This document shows, piece after piece, positions 43,694 to 54,005 of a stretch of DNA of 64,000 bases. The notes below the pieces were generated by a model. It did no database searches. It was not told the origin of the DNA and saw only the letters and a program-made list of their open reading frames with translations. Source of the DNA: CAWEEP01 sp963808125. Its GTDB lineage: Bacteria; Chloroflexota; Dormibacteria; Aeolococcales; Aeolococcaceae. The stretch covers positions 18,181 to 82,180 of the forward strand of contig CAWEEP010000007.1 of assembly GCA_963808125.1 (NCBI GenBank), read 5' to 3'. Numbering within the stretch: the stretch's first letter is position 1; each line of letters opens with the position of its first letter. The translations under genes and the position numbers were made by a program.

Positions 43694-44430
43694 TTAGGTG
43701 TGGAACAGGCTGCGGGCCAGGGTACGCTTGCCGCCTCCGTACGCAGGCTGCTGCTTTAAATCAGGTTTTCCCATTCGCCGGAACTGCCTGCGAAGGCGTT
43801 TCGGCCGCCATCCGGCGAGCGTCTGCGAGTCGCAAACTATCTGGAACTCGATTGTATTCGGTGTTTTCGGCCTTTTCGACAGTTCTCCAGGATCTGGCAG
43901 ACCCGCCGGGCCGTATCCGGGTCCAATCTGATGTGCTTAAGCGCCTGGTCCACTGTTGCCGTGGCTTTGGGCAGGCTGGCTAAATTGCTCAGACGGATTT
44001 TCGATGAGGCCGGAATTATACACTTCGCTTGCCATCAGCAATGCCGCGTTTGGCGCTACACGCAGGATCCCCGCCCTCTTTTCGGGCGAGTTCTTTGGCA
44101 AATTGAAAAACCCTCAGTGCATGGGCTATGCAAGCCGGGTCGCTTTTAATTCCTGTTCCAGCCACTGAATCAATCGGGCGGCACGCAGGTTTCCATACCG
44201 CGCCCTCCGGTTGCCGCTGTGGGGCATATCCCAGGCACTCAGTTCGCCAGCGAGCACCACTGGGCACAGCCGAAGTCGGTGGGGGAGTTGAGAAACTTAT
44301 GGCCGCATCGCCGGCAGCGGCCCGCGTTTTCGTCCCTGAAAATTTCGACGGGGTTGCCACACTGGGGACACGGCACCTCGACGACCGCGTTGCCCAACCA
44401 GTATCGTCTGTCTTGACCCGGACATTTCAT
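43694..44430 (-). CDS. Zinc-ribbon protein with HD-type hydrolase remainder, frameshifted
   Basis: Opens at ATG 44430: MKCPGQDRRYWLGNAVVEVP, then CPQCGNPVEIFRDENAGRCR and RCGHKFLNSPTDFGCAQWCS. Six or more cysteines form one zinc ribbon (C-x2-C ... C-x2-C) and a following C-rich patch. Across frame changes the text continues DPACIAHALRVFQFAKELAR and KEGGDPA, as before an HD domain, and ends IEFQIVCDSQTLAGWRPKR ... GGGKRTLARSLFHT at the TAA 43696-43694. Proteins with this start followed by an HD phosphohydrolase occur in anaerobic bacteria. The His-Asp residues are not readable because of the shifts, so activity is uncertain. Confidence 0.5.
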
Positions 44431-45219
44431 GGCGATTTAACCCTCTTAGGTTATTATACGTAACCGAACTAAATGGGATTTATGAATTGTTGGGCTGGGC
44501 GAGAAGTTGGTCATAAAAAGGCAAGTATAACAGACGGCCAAAAAGTTGGCTTTAGATTTGGAGTTAGGGCGATTATAATGCGGTGAAATTACTGGGCATC
44601 GAAAAGGCACGTGAGAAATTAAATGTTAATAAATATTTTTAAGTCCATATAGGATAGAGGATTGCGGCGAAATGGAGGAGAGACGAAAATTGTGCCAAAT
44701 GTGAATTGAGAGTTAGGCCGATGACGGGAGAATATAAGTCGGCGAAATTTGTTTTGGGCAGGATGTTAGTATGTCGGAATGCAATATGGCGTGGATGTGA
44801 AGTCGGAGTTTGCCGATGGCAATTGTCGTCGCGCTACGGTGCAATTGCTATGATGTAAAGTTGGAGATTAACAATTAAAACTAACTCAGTGCCCATTTCA
44901 TATCCGTTTCTTACTCCCTAAACGTAATCCGACCCCTTCTAACCCCCGCTGCAGCATGGATTTCAGCAAAATTGATGACAATTTCGTGCGGAATGGTAGA
45001 CTGACTTTATCGTCTTTCATCTCTTTAAGGCCCAACAAATAGAGGCAGCGTTCGTACCTCATAGCCTGACGCTCTGAAAAGAGAGGCTTCGGGTGCGTTT
45101 GACACGGCTCATAGCGAACCGACCCCTTGAAGCAAATGCCGGAGATATCTGGCTTTTGACCTTCGTTTTCATTCTTACTTCATATCTTAAAATCCTGTAA
45201 CTACTGGGGAGATTTTACA
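44431..45219. other. AT-rich stretch without genes
   Basis: About 790 bases with stops in every frame and clearly lower GC than either side. It contains weak hairpins (gccaaaaagttggc near 44,537; ggcaattg ... caattgct near 44,820) and loosely repeated words (aagtcggagt, aaagttggag). No transposase, tRNA or conserved RNA motif is seen. It should include the promoter of the HAF-repeat gene; a purine-rich ggggag at about 45,208 may be its ribosome site. Confidence 0.5.
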
Positions 45220-46292
45220 ATGAACCGAAAATTATTTTTTCTGGCCGTGCTAATTTTGTGTTTTTTTGATTTGTGGTACTGCTCAAGCGATTGTCCAATA
45301 TACGGTCACCAACCTGGGCACACTGGGCGGGACTGGGATAGCTGTGCCTTTGGCATCAACGACAGCGGGCAGATCCTGGCGCAAGGGAAGACACCACCAC
45401 CGCTTATCATGCTTTTCTTACAGCAGCTCGACAATATGACCGATATTGGAACACTCGGCGGAATGTACAGTGAAGCCAAGGCCATCAACACCAGTGGGCA
45501 GGTCGTGGGCTGGGCCTATACTACTGGAATTCAGCATGCCTTCATCTACAGCAATGGAACGATGTGTGACCTTGGCTCACTTGGCCGGCAGAGTTGTGCC
45601 TGTGGCATCAACGCCAGTGGAAAGGTCGTGGGCTATTCCCTCACCTATCAGTACGATGATCATGCCTTTCTCTACAGTAATGGGACAATGACCGACTTGG
45701 GCGTACTTGGTGGAGATTACAGCTATGCCTATGGCATAAACGACAGCGGGCAAATCGTGGGCTATTCCGATGGTCATGCCTTCCTTTACAGCGGCTCGAC
45801 GATGAAAGACCTGGGAACACTCGGCGGGACGACTAGCAGGGCCTATGGCATTAACGCCAGTGGTCAGGCGTGGGATATTCCGATAACAGCGTCGTGTTTC
45901 GCACGCCTTCATCTACAGCGACTCGAAGATAGAAAGACCTGGGCACCCAGGCCGGATCGTATAGCTATGCATATAGCGTTAATGATAGCGGGCAGGTCGT
46001 GGGCTATGCCTTGGCCAGCGGCTTTGCCGATCCTCATGCCTTTGTACTATAATGCTCGAAGATAATCGACTTAAACGCCCTAATCGATTCGCTCTCCGGC
46101 TGGACATTGAATGTTGCATATGGCATTAACAACGCCGGGCAAATCGTGGGGCAAGGCGTTAAGGGCAGTGGGTATCCTCATGCCTTCTTGTTAACACCCG
46201 TGCCAGAACCTTCCACGTTCCTGCTTCTAGGTTCCGCACTGCTGGGACTTGGCAGGGTTGGGTTAATTCGTCGTGGTGTAATGAAGAAGTGA
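45220..46292 (+). CDS. Secreted HAF-repeat protein with PEP-CTERM sorting signal, frameshifted
   Basis: Signal peptide MNRKLFFLAVLILCFFDL (a frame change near 45,270 disrupts the cleavage region). The body is a series of HAF repeats of about 40 residues: SYAYGINDSGQIVGYSDGHA then FLYSGSTMKDLGTLGG, also AKAINTSGQVVGWAY and ACGINASGKVVGYS; at least six units. After frame changes near 45,870 and 46,060 the C-terminus reads HAFLLTPVPEPSTFLLLGSA then LLGLGRVGLIRRG: a PEP motif, a membrane helix and basic residues, the exosortase sorting signal. Likely an extracellular matrix or surface protein of a planctomycete-type cell. No exosortase gene is seen here. Confidence 0.82.
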
Positions 46293-46384
46293 GAAGGAAA
46301 GAATTAAAGGGCTACGTAGTCTTTGTCTTCACACAGATAGATAACTGAAGGCGTGTTAGACATAGAGATTATCCTAAAACCTCC

Positions 46385-46631
46385 GCTGTCATCCTGAGCG
46401 AAGCGAAGGATCTCTGTGGAAGTGGCATTTTGTCTGCATTTTACCTGCAAAACCTTCCGGATTCTCACTGCGCTCGAATGACGACTATAATCTTCGCCGG
46501 CATCAGAATAACGTGAACAAGATTCTTCGCCGCGCACGGTCTGGTTTGACAGAGATTCTTCGCTGTGCTCAGAATGACATGACTAGATTCTTCGCTGTGC
46601 TCAGAATGACATGGCAGTTCAGAATGACATT
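46385..46631. repeat. Dispersed repeat copies in both orientations
   Basis: A 27-base unit of the tgtcatcctgagcgaagcga type lies at 46385-46411. Near-copies in reverse orientation sit at 46553-46579 and 46585-46611 (identical to each other, 32 bases apart), with partial copies at 46520-46535 and 46618-46631. The same word family is scattered through many bacterial and metagenomic genomes. The converging copies can fold into a long imperfect hairpin. The repeats fill the gap between the PEP-CTERM gene and the convergent FrhB-like gene. Confidence 0.8.
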
Positions 46632-46667
46632 ACTGTTTTAGGATAGAATCATAGACTACCAACCCGT

Positions 46668-48079
46668 CTAGCCCTTTGACTTTTTTGAGAAGAGAAACTT
46701 GGTCGCGTGCAGAGTTTTGGCAAGGAATCCATGGCGTGCGGCGATTAACAAGACTTTCCCACACAGTCGCCAGGCGGTCATCGGGCGAGCCAGGCGGGTT
46801 TTTGGGAGATGCGTTGGCGGAATCGCAGCAGTTCGTTGCGAACGGCCTGAAAAAACGCCGATTCCCGGCGGGCGAGGAGCAGATCTGTTTCCCCGGACGA
46901 CGGAGGACAGATGGCCAGGCGTTTTTTCGGCACATAATCCGAGCGTTTCGGCCGCAAATTGGCAACGGGCCGCCATTAGGCCCCTTCGCCGGTTGAGCAC
47001 CCCGATTTGGCTCTGCTCGGATCCGTCCGGCGGCGATGCCGCCGCCTTCGCATTCGCCCGAGGTGAACAACGTCGAGCAGGATGCGGCTGATTTCTTCGC
47101 TGCGTGAAATCACGAGGCTGGTCCCTCGCTTATCCGCTTGATATTCGGGCAGCCAGGCATCCATGAACGTTGCATCGGCCAGTTTCGGCAAACACATCGT
47201 CGCAGAACAGGCAGCTTCGGCAGCATGCCGACCTCGTTGATCCACAAATAACCGAACAGGCCGAGCATCCTCACGGAGCGCACGGATTGGTCCGTTTTCA
47301 ATTCCGCCCGATAATCGCGGCCGGTGTGCGAGTAACGCTTGGAACGATATCGCAAGACGCCCTGGGAGCGGCCCATCAAGGCCGTCAACAGATCGGCAAA
47401 AAGCAGGCTGCGATAGCCGCTGCAGGTGAGCCCGAGGATATAGCGGATCCGGCGCCGCAAGGCCGGCAGGCGTTTTTGCGCCAGCCGAAGGGCCTTGGCC
47501 GCGCAGGGAAGCGCGACAACGGCGTATGAGCGATCCGGCCCGGCCAGGACGTCGGAAATCGCCTTGTCGAAAGGAGCGACGTGATAGACCGAACCCCGGG
47601 AACCAGAACCTGCGATTCGCTCTCGGGCGACTGACCGAATGAAACCATGGGCGTCGGTCCAGCGGTTGAAGCACGATTGCCGCGTCGATGCGCTTGAGTT
47701 TCAGCAGTTGGCACAAGACCGCCGTGGTCAAGGCCGCCGGAGGGGGCTTCCAGTCGCCGGGCCTCATCGGCGACGCCGCCCACGAAAGCGTCGCGGACCC
47801 AGCCCATCGACGCATGATGCACGCAGGCCGGATCCGAGCCGAACAATTCCTTGCCGAGGCTGTCTTCGTCCCGCCGTGTTCGTTGGAAAACGGGCAGACC
47901 TGCAGGCACAAGCGGCACGACTCGGCGCACTGTCCCGTGGCCGCGGGATGATACTCGCCCAACTGGGTTTCCTTCATCTGCAATTGACGGCGCGGACAAA
48001 CGGCGGCGCACATGCCGCAGTTGCAGCAGTAGTCCTGCCGGACCACGGTATCCAAGATGTTCATCGGAGGCAAAGTCAA
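46668..48079 (-). CDS. Coenzyme F420 hydrogenase/dehydrogenase beta subunit-like protein, frameshifted
   Basis: From ATG 48079: NILDTVVRQDYCCNCGMCAA then VCP, and CAESCRLCLQVCP: two ferredoxin-type [4Fe-4S] sites (C-x2-C-x2-C-x3-CP and C-x3-C-x2-C-x3-CP). Later parts in other frames read MGWVRDAFVGGVADEARRLE, GGLTTAVLCQLLKLKRIDAA, then YRSKRYSHTGRDYRAELK, FMDAWLPEYQADKRGTSLVI and SRSEEISRILLD, matching FrhB N- and C-terminal domains. Ends RHGFLAKTLHATKFLFSKKS at 46668. Such FrhB-like proteins often sit beside polysaccharide pyruvyl transferases in surface-glycan clusters; that is the case here (ATGA overlap). Redox partner unknown. Confidence 0.75.
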
Positions 48080-49332
48080 TTCGAGGCCCCTCGTTCCCGG
48101 AGGAGTTGTTGCAGGAATTCGCCGTTTTTCCAGGCGGTTTGGGAATAATCCGGGATAAACGACTGCAAATATTCGCGCACCGCGGCTTCTTCCTCCAACA
48201 GCGATTGAACCCGCTCGGCCGCTTGTCCGGCGTCAAGCTGGGCGACGTGGACCACCCAGTTCTCATGTCCGAAAATATCGCGAAAGATTCCCCGGGATTT
48301 GATGCTGTGTCCGATGCAGAACGCGGGGACGCACGACGACAGGGCGGCGATGATGGAATGCAGGCGCGAGCCGACAAAAACCTTCAGCCGGGAGATTACC
48401 CATTTGATTTGCTTGCTGGAGTGGCGCCGGGCGTCGTAAAGAAAAATGTCCTTTTTCTTCTCCGGCGGCAGCGCATCGAGCAGGGTTCGCATGAATTGGT
48501 AATCGTCGTTGTCGGGAAAGATCTGCGGCGGCATCATGACATGGGGTATCAAGACGATGGGAAGATCGGTTATCCTCCGAATCGCGGCCAACATGTCCAA
48601 CGCCTGCCGCATCCACGCGCGCGAGGAAAGGTTGTTGTATCTTTTCATCAGCGGCGCCAGGTTGACGCCCAGCGCCCCGGCCTGCAATGCCTGCTCGATT
48701 TCGTGCGGCAATTCCACGGGGCAGGCGGGCAAAAGAAATGCCGGATCGGCCGCCCGGCGGATATTGTCGCGCACCCCAAGCCCCTCCAAATACTCTTGCG
48801 TGATCGGTTCCCGAACGGTAATTAAATCGACCCGGCGGAGCAGATCGGCGAATCGGCTTTCCCATCCTGGTCTTTTGGAAAAGGGGCCGATTGATGCTCC
48901 CCAGACGACTGTTGGGACGCCTTTGCGGACCGCGGCCTGAAGCGGGCTGAAAAACAAGAGCGTGGCCAGAAAACCGTAATCGTAAGACAGATTATCTCCG
49001 CCCAGCGCCAGCAGAGCCGCCGCGTTGTCCAGGGCACGGTGCGCTTTCATTGCCGGAAACCGGCCCAAAAAGCGGGAACAAACGATCCGCGTGCCCCAGA
49101 GATAAAAGGCCGGCGTGCCCTGCCGGCGTGTTTCCCATATTTGTCCCGCCGATTTAGCGTCCGGCTCGTTGGTAACGAATTGAGGATCGTCGTTGCAAAA
49201 AATGTTGGCATACAATCGCGGATAATCGGGCAAGTAACGATCCAAAATCATTTGCGTGCTCAACCGCAGGGCCTGGCAGCCGCGGTTGCTGTCGAAGTTG
49301 TTGCCGTGCAGTACAATATAGGGATGGTTCAT
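48076..49332 (-). CDS. Polysaccharide pyruvyl transferase family protein
   Basis: 418 aa, one of the few intact genes in the right half. Start HPYIVLHGNNFDSNRGCQAL resembles the nucleotide-binding GxxNxGDEA loop; LLALGGDNLSYDYG, VVWGASIGPFSKRPGWESRF, DLITVREPITQEYLEGLGV and GSRLHSIIAALSSCVPAFCI with H-S-I-K-S-R-G-I are family motifs (the R-L-H-S with later H is catalytic in related enzymes). Adds a pyruvate ketal to sugars of a surface polysaccharide, or has a related role. It overlaps the FrhB-like gene. Confidence 0.88.
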   Translation of the reverse strand: MNHPYIVLHGNNFDSNRGCQALRLSTQMILDRYLPDYPRLYANIFCNDDPQFVTNEPDAKSAGQIWETRRQGTPAFYLWGTRIVCSRFLGRFPAMKAHRALDNAAALLALGGDNLSYDYGFLATLLFFSPLQAAVRKGVPTVVWGASIGPFSKRPGWESRFADLLRRVDLITVREPITQEYLEGLGVRDNIRRAADPAFLLPACPVELPHEIEQALQAGALGVNLAPLMKRYNNLSSRAWMRQALDMLAAIRRITDLPIVLIPHVMMPPQIFPDNDDYQFMRTLLDALPPEKKKDIFLYDARRHSSKQIKWVISRLKVFVGSRLHSIIAALSSCVPAFCIGHSIKSRGIFRDIFGHENWVVHVAQLDAGQAAERVQSLLEEEAAVREYLQSFIPDYSQTAWKNGEFLQQLLRERGASN

Positions 49333-49583
49333 GGTATTTTATTTTTTATTGGCGGCATTCTCAGTATACAGTTCTTACTAAAGACTGCAACCTCTTGGCG
49401 CATCACGACCGACTGAATATACTTTTTCCGATCCTTGATATAGTTTACACAGCATTGTTAGCAGAATAATCGATCGTAAATTGGAAAATCTATGACCGGA
49501 TTCAGTATTAGTATAAGTTTTGATTCTCGTTGCTTTAGCGATAATCTCAAGGATTTCTCGCGATTGCCTTTATCCGGGCGATC

Positions 49584-50754
49584 ATGCGTTTTCGTCAGGG
49601 ACTGGCCCGCGATCCCACTTCTCCACGGACGGCGGTCGTCTTGTGTCTGCGAGGCCGCGACCCGTTCCTGGAGAAGTGCCTGGAATCGCTGCTTAAGCAG
49701 GATTATCCCGACTACCAGTTGCACGTGGTCGTCGACAATCGGCAGGACCCGGCGTGGCAAGTCGCCGAGTCGCTGGCCAACCGCTACGGCGCGGACCGGG
49801 TGTGCATCGAGGCGCTCGACGAGCGCCAGGACACGTGCAGTCTGAAGTGCAGCGCCGTGACCCAGGCGATCGGAGCGTCTCGACGAGTCGTTTCAAGCGG
49901 CGGCCCTGGTCGACGCCGACACGATGCCGCATCCGTCGTGGCTCGGCGAACTGACGGCTCCCCTGGCGGATGAGCACATCGGCGCCGCCACCGGCAATCG
50001 CTGGTACATGCCCGGGGCCGGTTCCTGGGGCGCGATGGTGCGTTATCTCTGGAATGCCGCGGCCATGGTGCAGATGTATTGGTACGAGATACCCTGGGGC
50101 GGAACGCTGGCCGTCAAACGCAAGGTGATCGACGAACTGGGGCTGCTCGACCGCTGGCGCAACGCCTTCTGCGAAGACACCATGCTCTTCCGGCAGCTCG
50201 GCAAGCGCGGGCTGCGCGTGAAGTTCGTTCCCTCGTTGATGATGGTCAACCGGGAGGATTGCGGGCTTGGGGCCTGCCTTTCTTGGATCCGCCGGCAACT
50301 CCTCACGGCGCGGCTCTATCATCCGCTATGGCCGCTGGTCTTGTTGCACGGATTGGGCACCACGCTGGTCCTGGCCGCCGCCGTGGCGCGGCGGCGATTG
50401 CCGCGCTGCGGGGCGATTGGTCGGCGGTCCTGTGGTGCGCAGGCGGCCTGCTGATTTATGAGACAATCATGGTTTCCCTGCTGATTCCCATGGAAATCGC
50501 GTGTCCGCCGGATCGTGCGGTCGCAGGGCGGGCCGACAGGGTGGCTTTCGGCGAAAACTCTCCTTCGCCTGGTTCCGGCCATCGTGCTCACGCAGTTGGT
50601 TTACACGCTCGCCTTGCTCGGGGCCCAGTTTGCGCGGAAGGTCGACTGGCGTGGAGTCTGTTACCACATCGGCGGTCCTTGGGACATTCGGCGGCTGGAC
50701 GATCCGCCCTATGATTCAGAATTGCCATGCGTCGCGGATGGGCATTCGCTCTGA
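49584..50754 (+). CDS. Membrane glycosyltransferase family 2, frameshifted
   Basis: Starts MRFRQGLARDPTSPRTAVVL with CLRGRDPFLEKCLESLLKQD and YPDYQLHVVVDNRQDPAWQV, the GT2 opening with the nucleotide-sugar strand. After a shift near 49,880: AALVDADTMPHPSWLGELTA (D-x-D metal site), ATGNRWYMPG, EIPWGGTLAVKRKVIDELGL and the acceptor-side motif NAFCEDTMLFRQLGKRGLRV (E-D). After a shift near 50,395 and again near 50,510 a membrane part follows (VPAIVLTQLVYTLALLGAQF) ending VDWRGVCYHIGGPWDIRRL, typical of membrane GT2 enzymes such as ceramide-glucosyltransferase relatives. Divergent from the pyruvyl transferase. About 390 aa corrected. Confidence 0.8.
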
Positions 50755-50770
50755 AAAGCTGAATCGGTTG

Positions 50771-50856
50771 GGTGCCATGCCCACGCTTGGCGTGGGCATG
50801 TTGAGAACGCGTGAGAAAACTGCGCCAAGACCCACGCAAGCGTGGTGCATGGCACC
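50771..50856. repeat. Imperfect inverted repeat (MITE/REP-like)
   Basis: Arms at 50771-50797 (ggtgccatgcccacgcttgg...) and 50830-50856 (...gtggtgcatggcacc) are reverse complements over about 27 bases with one inserted base and few mismatches, separated by 32 bases. The left arm itself folds (cccacgc-ttg-gcgtggg). Words of this type (gccatgcccacgct) are dispersed in planctomycete genomes. It lies between the GT2 gene and the convergent acyltransferase gene. Confidence 0.75.
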
Positions 50857-50879
50857 AGGCACCCCTTGCCCGTAAATCA

Positions 50880-52215
50880 CTATCGAATGCGGCAATCGAG
50901 GCGTGGATCCGCCGCACGAAGGTTTCCAGCAGGTCGGTCGCCTGTTGTTCCGTCAGGGGCCGGGGGTCGTAATGCAGGGTGATGCCCAGCCTGTGGGCGT
51001 ACAGCGCAACGACAATCGTCACGCACGAGTAAGGGCGCACGGGCGCCACGAATATCCGTGTCCTCAAGCGTCACGTTGCCGGCCACAATGACATTCGTCG
51101 CGGCGGGGCAAGGGCACATGTGCCAGAAGGTTTCCCACATTCGTGAAGATGCAGGATATGGTGCATTTGTCCGCGCGAACCTTCTTCTCCAATCCGCCCA
51201 GGAATCGCCGGCAGATGGCCGTGGAAAAAATGAAGGTAAAACCCAGTTGCAAACGCTTGATCAGGTCCATCTCCTCGTGGATGCCGCGGAGCAACCGGTC
51301 GGGATCGGCGAAATCCGGCCCGCGACGGTCGAGGAACACGCTGCTGACCATGTTGGCGGCCGGCATCGAGTCGATCGTCTGTCGAGCGCAGATTCATGGG
51401 AATCATCATCCGCAACCAACTGCCGTCGTCGTCGATATTCTGCCGCACGCGCCATTCGGCCAATCGCCAGGAACAGGTCGCGGGCCAACAGGTCGTTGGA
51501 GGTCACTCCCTGGCGCATCGCCGCCTTTCGCATGCCGGCAGTGGCCTCCCGATCGAAGAGGTAATGCACCATCGCCGGGTAGGTTTTCGGCAACGGGGAG
51601 TCGTCGGGACAGGCGCGATGGGGAATCAGCGGGGCGGGCTTGCGCATCAGGAATTGCCGGGCGCCGAGAAGGCCCACGAGCTGCTTGCGGCGCCATGCGG
51701 AGCAGCTTTCTCAGAGTCAAACCGAATCGGCCGCGACCGGCCAATTTGCCGGGATCGAGCGTCGGCAAGCCGGGCCCGGTTCGGCGCAGTGCCATAGGCC
51801 ATGGCATAGGCGACCAACAGCTCCCTGAGGAACAAGGCGAATCCCGCCCCGTCGCAGCAGGAGTGGTGAAACTGGATGGTCAGGTCGGAGTCCGTCGCCT
51901 CGGTGCGGACGTGGAAACGAATGCCGATCTCCCGCCGCAGATCCAATCGCGTGGCCGGGGGCAACGGGCCGCCGACCGGAGCGATTCCCACTTGATCGCG
52001 GGTGCGGGATTATCCACAGTGGACCATCGCAGCCGGCCGCCGGCCGCATGTTTCGATCTTTGGCGGCCAACAAGAGGATGACGCGCCAGGACTGTGCGCA
52101 CGGCCGACTCGAACGCCGCCCGATCCAGACATCCCGAAAACCGCAGGCGGACAAAACAACTCCAAGGATAGGCGGGCCGGTCCTCCCAGTAAATAAACTC
52201 CTCCATGGTCGTCAA
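50880..52215 (-). CDS. HxxxD-type acyltransferase / condensation-like protein, frameshifted
   Basis: Pieces in order: MTTMEEFIYWEDRPAYPWSC then FVRLRFSGCLDRAAFESAVR and TVLARHPLVGRQ, the usual beginning of condensation-fold acyltransferases; LTIQFHHSCCDGAGFALFLR with the catalytic H-H-x-x-x-D; LLVAYAMAYG; TYPAMVHYLFDREATAGMRK; VTSNDLLARDLFLAIGRMAR; ANMVSSVFLDRR and, near the end, YSCVTIVVALYAHRLGITLH then YDPRPLTEQQATDLLETFVR. At least five frame changes. Corrected length about 440 aa. Transfers an acyl group; relatives are wax ester/alcohol acyltransferases and peptide-synthetase condensation domains. Substrate unknown. Confidence 0.72.
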
Positions 52216-52230
52216 GTGGCAAAGACAAAC

Positions 52231-52975
52231 TCATGGCGGATTCTCCTGTTTTTCCGCGTTTCCCCTTTTAAAAAGCCTCTGCAAAATGCCGCGGTGCATC
52301 ATCCAAGTAATCACCCGGTGCGAGAAAAAGCTCTTCAAAGTGTAGAATTCCCGGAAATGTTGCGAAGATCTTTCGTCCTGCCCGATTTTTTGAAAGAGGA
52401 TCATATTTTTCACCGGGCAGCGCATTTTCCGATAGTCTTTGCGGTTCCGCCGTATGAACGAACCGACCAATTGCGTGCCTCGCATCCAGGCGTCGTGAAA
52501 AAGTACGTAGCCTTGATCCGCAAGAAGCAAGTCGACGTAAAAAGAAATCGACAAAAATCGAATCGTAGCGGTGGTTGCCGTCAATAAAGGCGAAATCAAA
52601 ACTCCGCTGGGCGGTAAGCAGTTGAGGTAGCACTATGTAGGAATAATCCGGATGGAAATCCAGCCGCCCGCTATATCCCAACGAGGCGATGTTCTCCAAG
52701 CCCAGGTTGCCATATTGATCTTGAAAGGGATCCATACACGTATGTGTGCCATGGTGCGCCGACATGATCGAGCAGGCCGAGGCCCCGTGGGCCAGTCCGA
52801 TTTCCAGGGTCCGGCTCAGATTATGTTCCTTTACCCAACGGTGCATGAATTCTCCTTCCACCGGGCGGACGGAAATATAGCGCTTTGCCTCCGGAATGCG
52901 AATCCGCCCAAGCAATTCTATAATATCCACATTGGCATTATCAGGTGCGGGCGAAGCGATATTATCGTGATACAT
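52231..52975 (-). CDS. Class I SAM methyltransferase (Methyltransf_24-like), frameshifted
   Basis: From ATG 52975 (MYHDNIASPAPDNANVDIIE). Motif I is LSRTLEIGLAHGASACSIMS, the next acidic strand is HTCMDPFQDQYGNLGLENIA and the acceptor-side motif is SFDFAFIDGNHRYDSIFVDF; after a frame change near 52,545 the text continues LADQGYVLFHDAWMRGTQLV and FIRRNRKDYRKM. The D-G-x-H-x-Y motif with a later H-D is typical of the Methyltransf_24 and cephalosporin-hydroxylase-like group. About 248 aa corrected. Minus-strand neighbour of the SDR gene, 46 bp apart. Acceptor unknown. Confidence 0.75.
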
Positions 52976-53021
52976 GACAGGCCTCTTTCGCCGGATTATT
53001 TTCAGATAAATTGTCGCCTGT

Positions 53022-53951
53022 TCAAGCATTTCCAAGAAAGTCTCCCGGCTTGAATGCTGAAATTGAAATCCCAACTCGCTGAACCAACCGGTTGGAGGCC
53101 ACGAGCCAGGGATAGCGGAGAAAGTAGAGGAAACCCGGCGGATATTTGTGGGGCGGAAAATGCGTCTTCCACGCCATCCAGGCCAAGAGCCGTCCCAGCC
53201 AAAACGGCGCGCTCATCCGCCGCCGACCGGTCAGCTCTCCGAGCTCCGAGATAGAGATGGTATCGGGCGGAGCGAGATTGTAGGCTCCCGTTCCCTGTCG
53301 AACCAGAATCCGGTGAATCGCCGCCGAGACGTCGTCCTCGTGCACCAATTGAATCGCCGAATCGACGCCATCCAGCAAGACGATAATCGGCATCTCAAAG
53401 AGCAGATGCCGCAAATAATTGTCCATGCGGGGACCGCCCACAATGCACGGCCGCACACAACTCACGGCAATTTGCGGATGTTCTTCGGCGAACCGGACGA
53501 GCATCGCTTCCAGTTCGACCTTGTGGGCCGCGTAAGAGAACTGGGGTCCTGCCCGACCCGGCCAGGAGTCGTCCAGCGGCACCGGGTTGTCCGGCCAGGC
53601 GCCCAGGGCCGTGGCGCTGGAAGTGACCAATAGGCGTTCCGCCCCGCTGCCGCTGTCGCCTCTAAAACATTCCGGCTGCCCTCCAAGTTAATCGCGTGCA
53701 TCTTCCGCTCATCGTGCATCGGCGGCACGACAAAGGCCATGTGGACCACCGTGTCGGGCTGGAAGATCTTCAGCGCTTCCACAAGCTCCGGGCGGCGCAT
53801 GTCGAGTTGGAGGAACTCGTGACCGCCGGGATCCCGAGGCGGCACGATGTCCAAGCCCAAGATCTTCAACTTCGGGTTCGTGCCAGGCGAAGTATCGAAT
53901 CAGACTACTTCCCAAATAGCCCGAACTGCCTGTGATAGCAATGCGTTTCAT
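53022..53951 (-). CDS. NAD-dependent epimerase/dehydratase (extended SDR), frameshifted
   Basis: From ATG 53951: RIAITGSSGYLGSSLIRYFA (the G-x-x-G-x-x-G cofactor loop). Second frame: ILGLDIVPPRDPGGHEFLQL, MRRPELVEALKIFQPDTVVH and MAFVVPPMHDERKMHAINLE. Third frame: MVTSSATALGAWPDNPVPLD, then FSYAAHKVELEAMLVRFAEE (catalytic Y-x-x-x-K with an upstream Ser), CVRPCIVGGPRMDNYL and IQLVHEDDVSAAIHRIL. About 310 aa, standard for sugar-nucleotide epimerases and related reductases. It starts 54 bp after the stop of the thioester reductase-SCP2 gene, with which it is probably co-transcribed. Confidence 0.82.
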
Positions 53952-54005
53952 CCAATGTGCCGGCCAGAAGTGTGCTGTTCTGCGGGATCAAAGATCGATG
54001 GGGTA

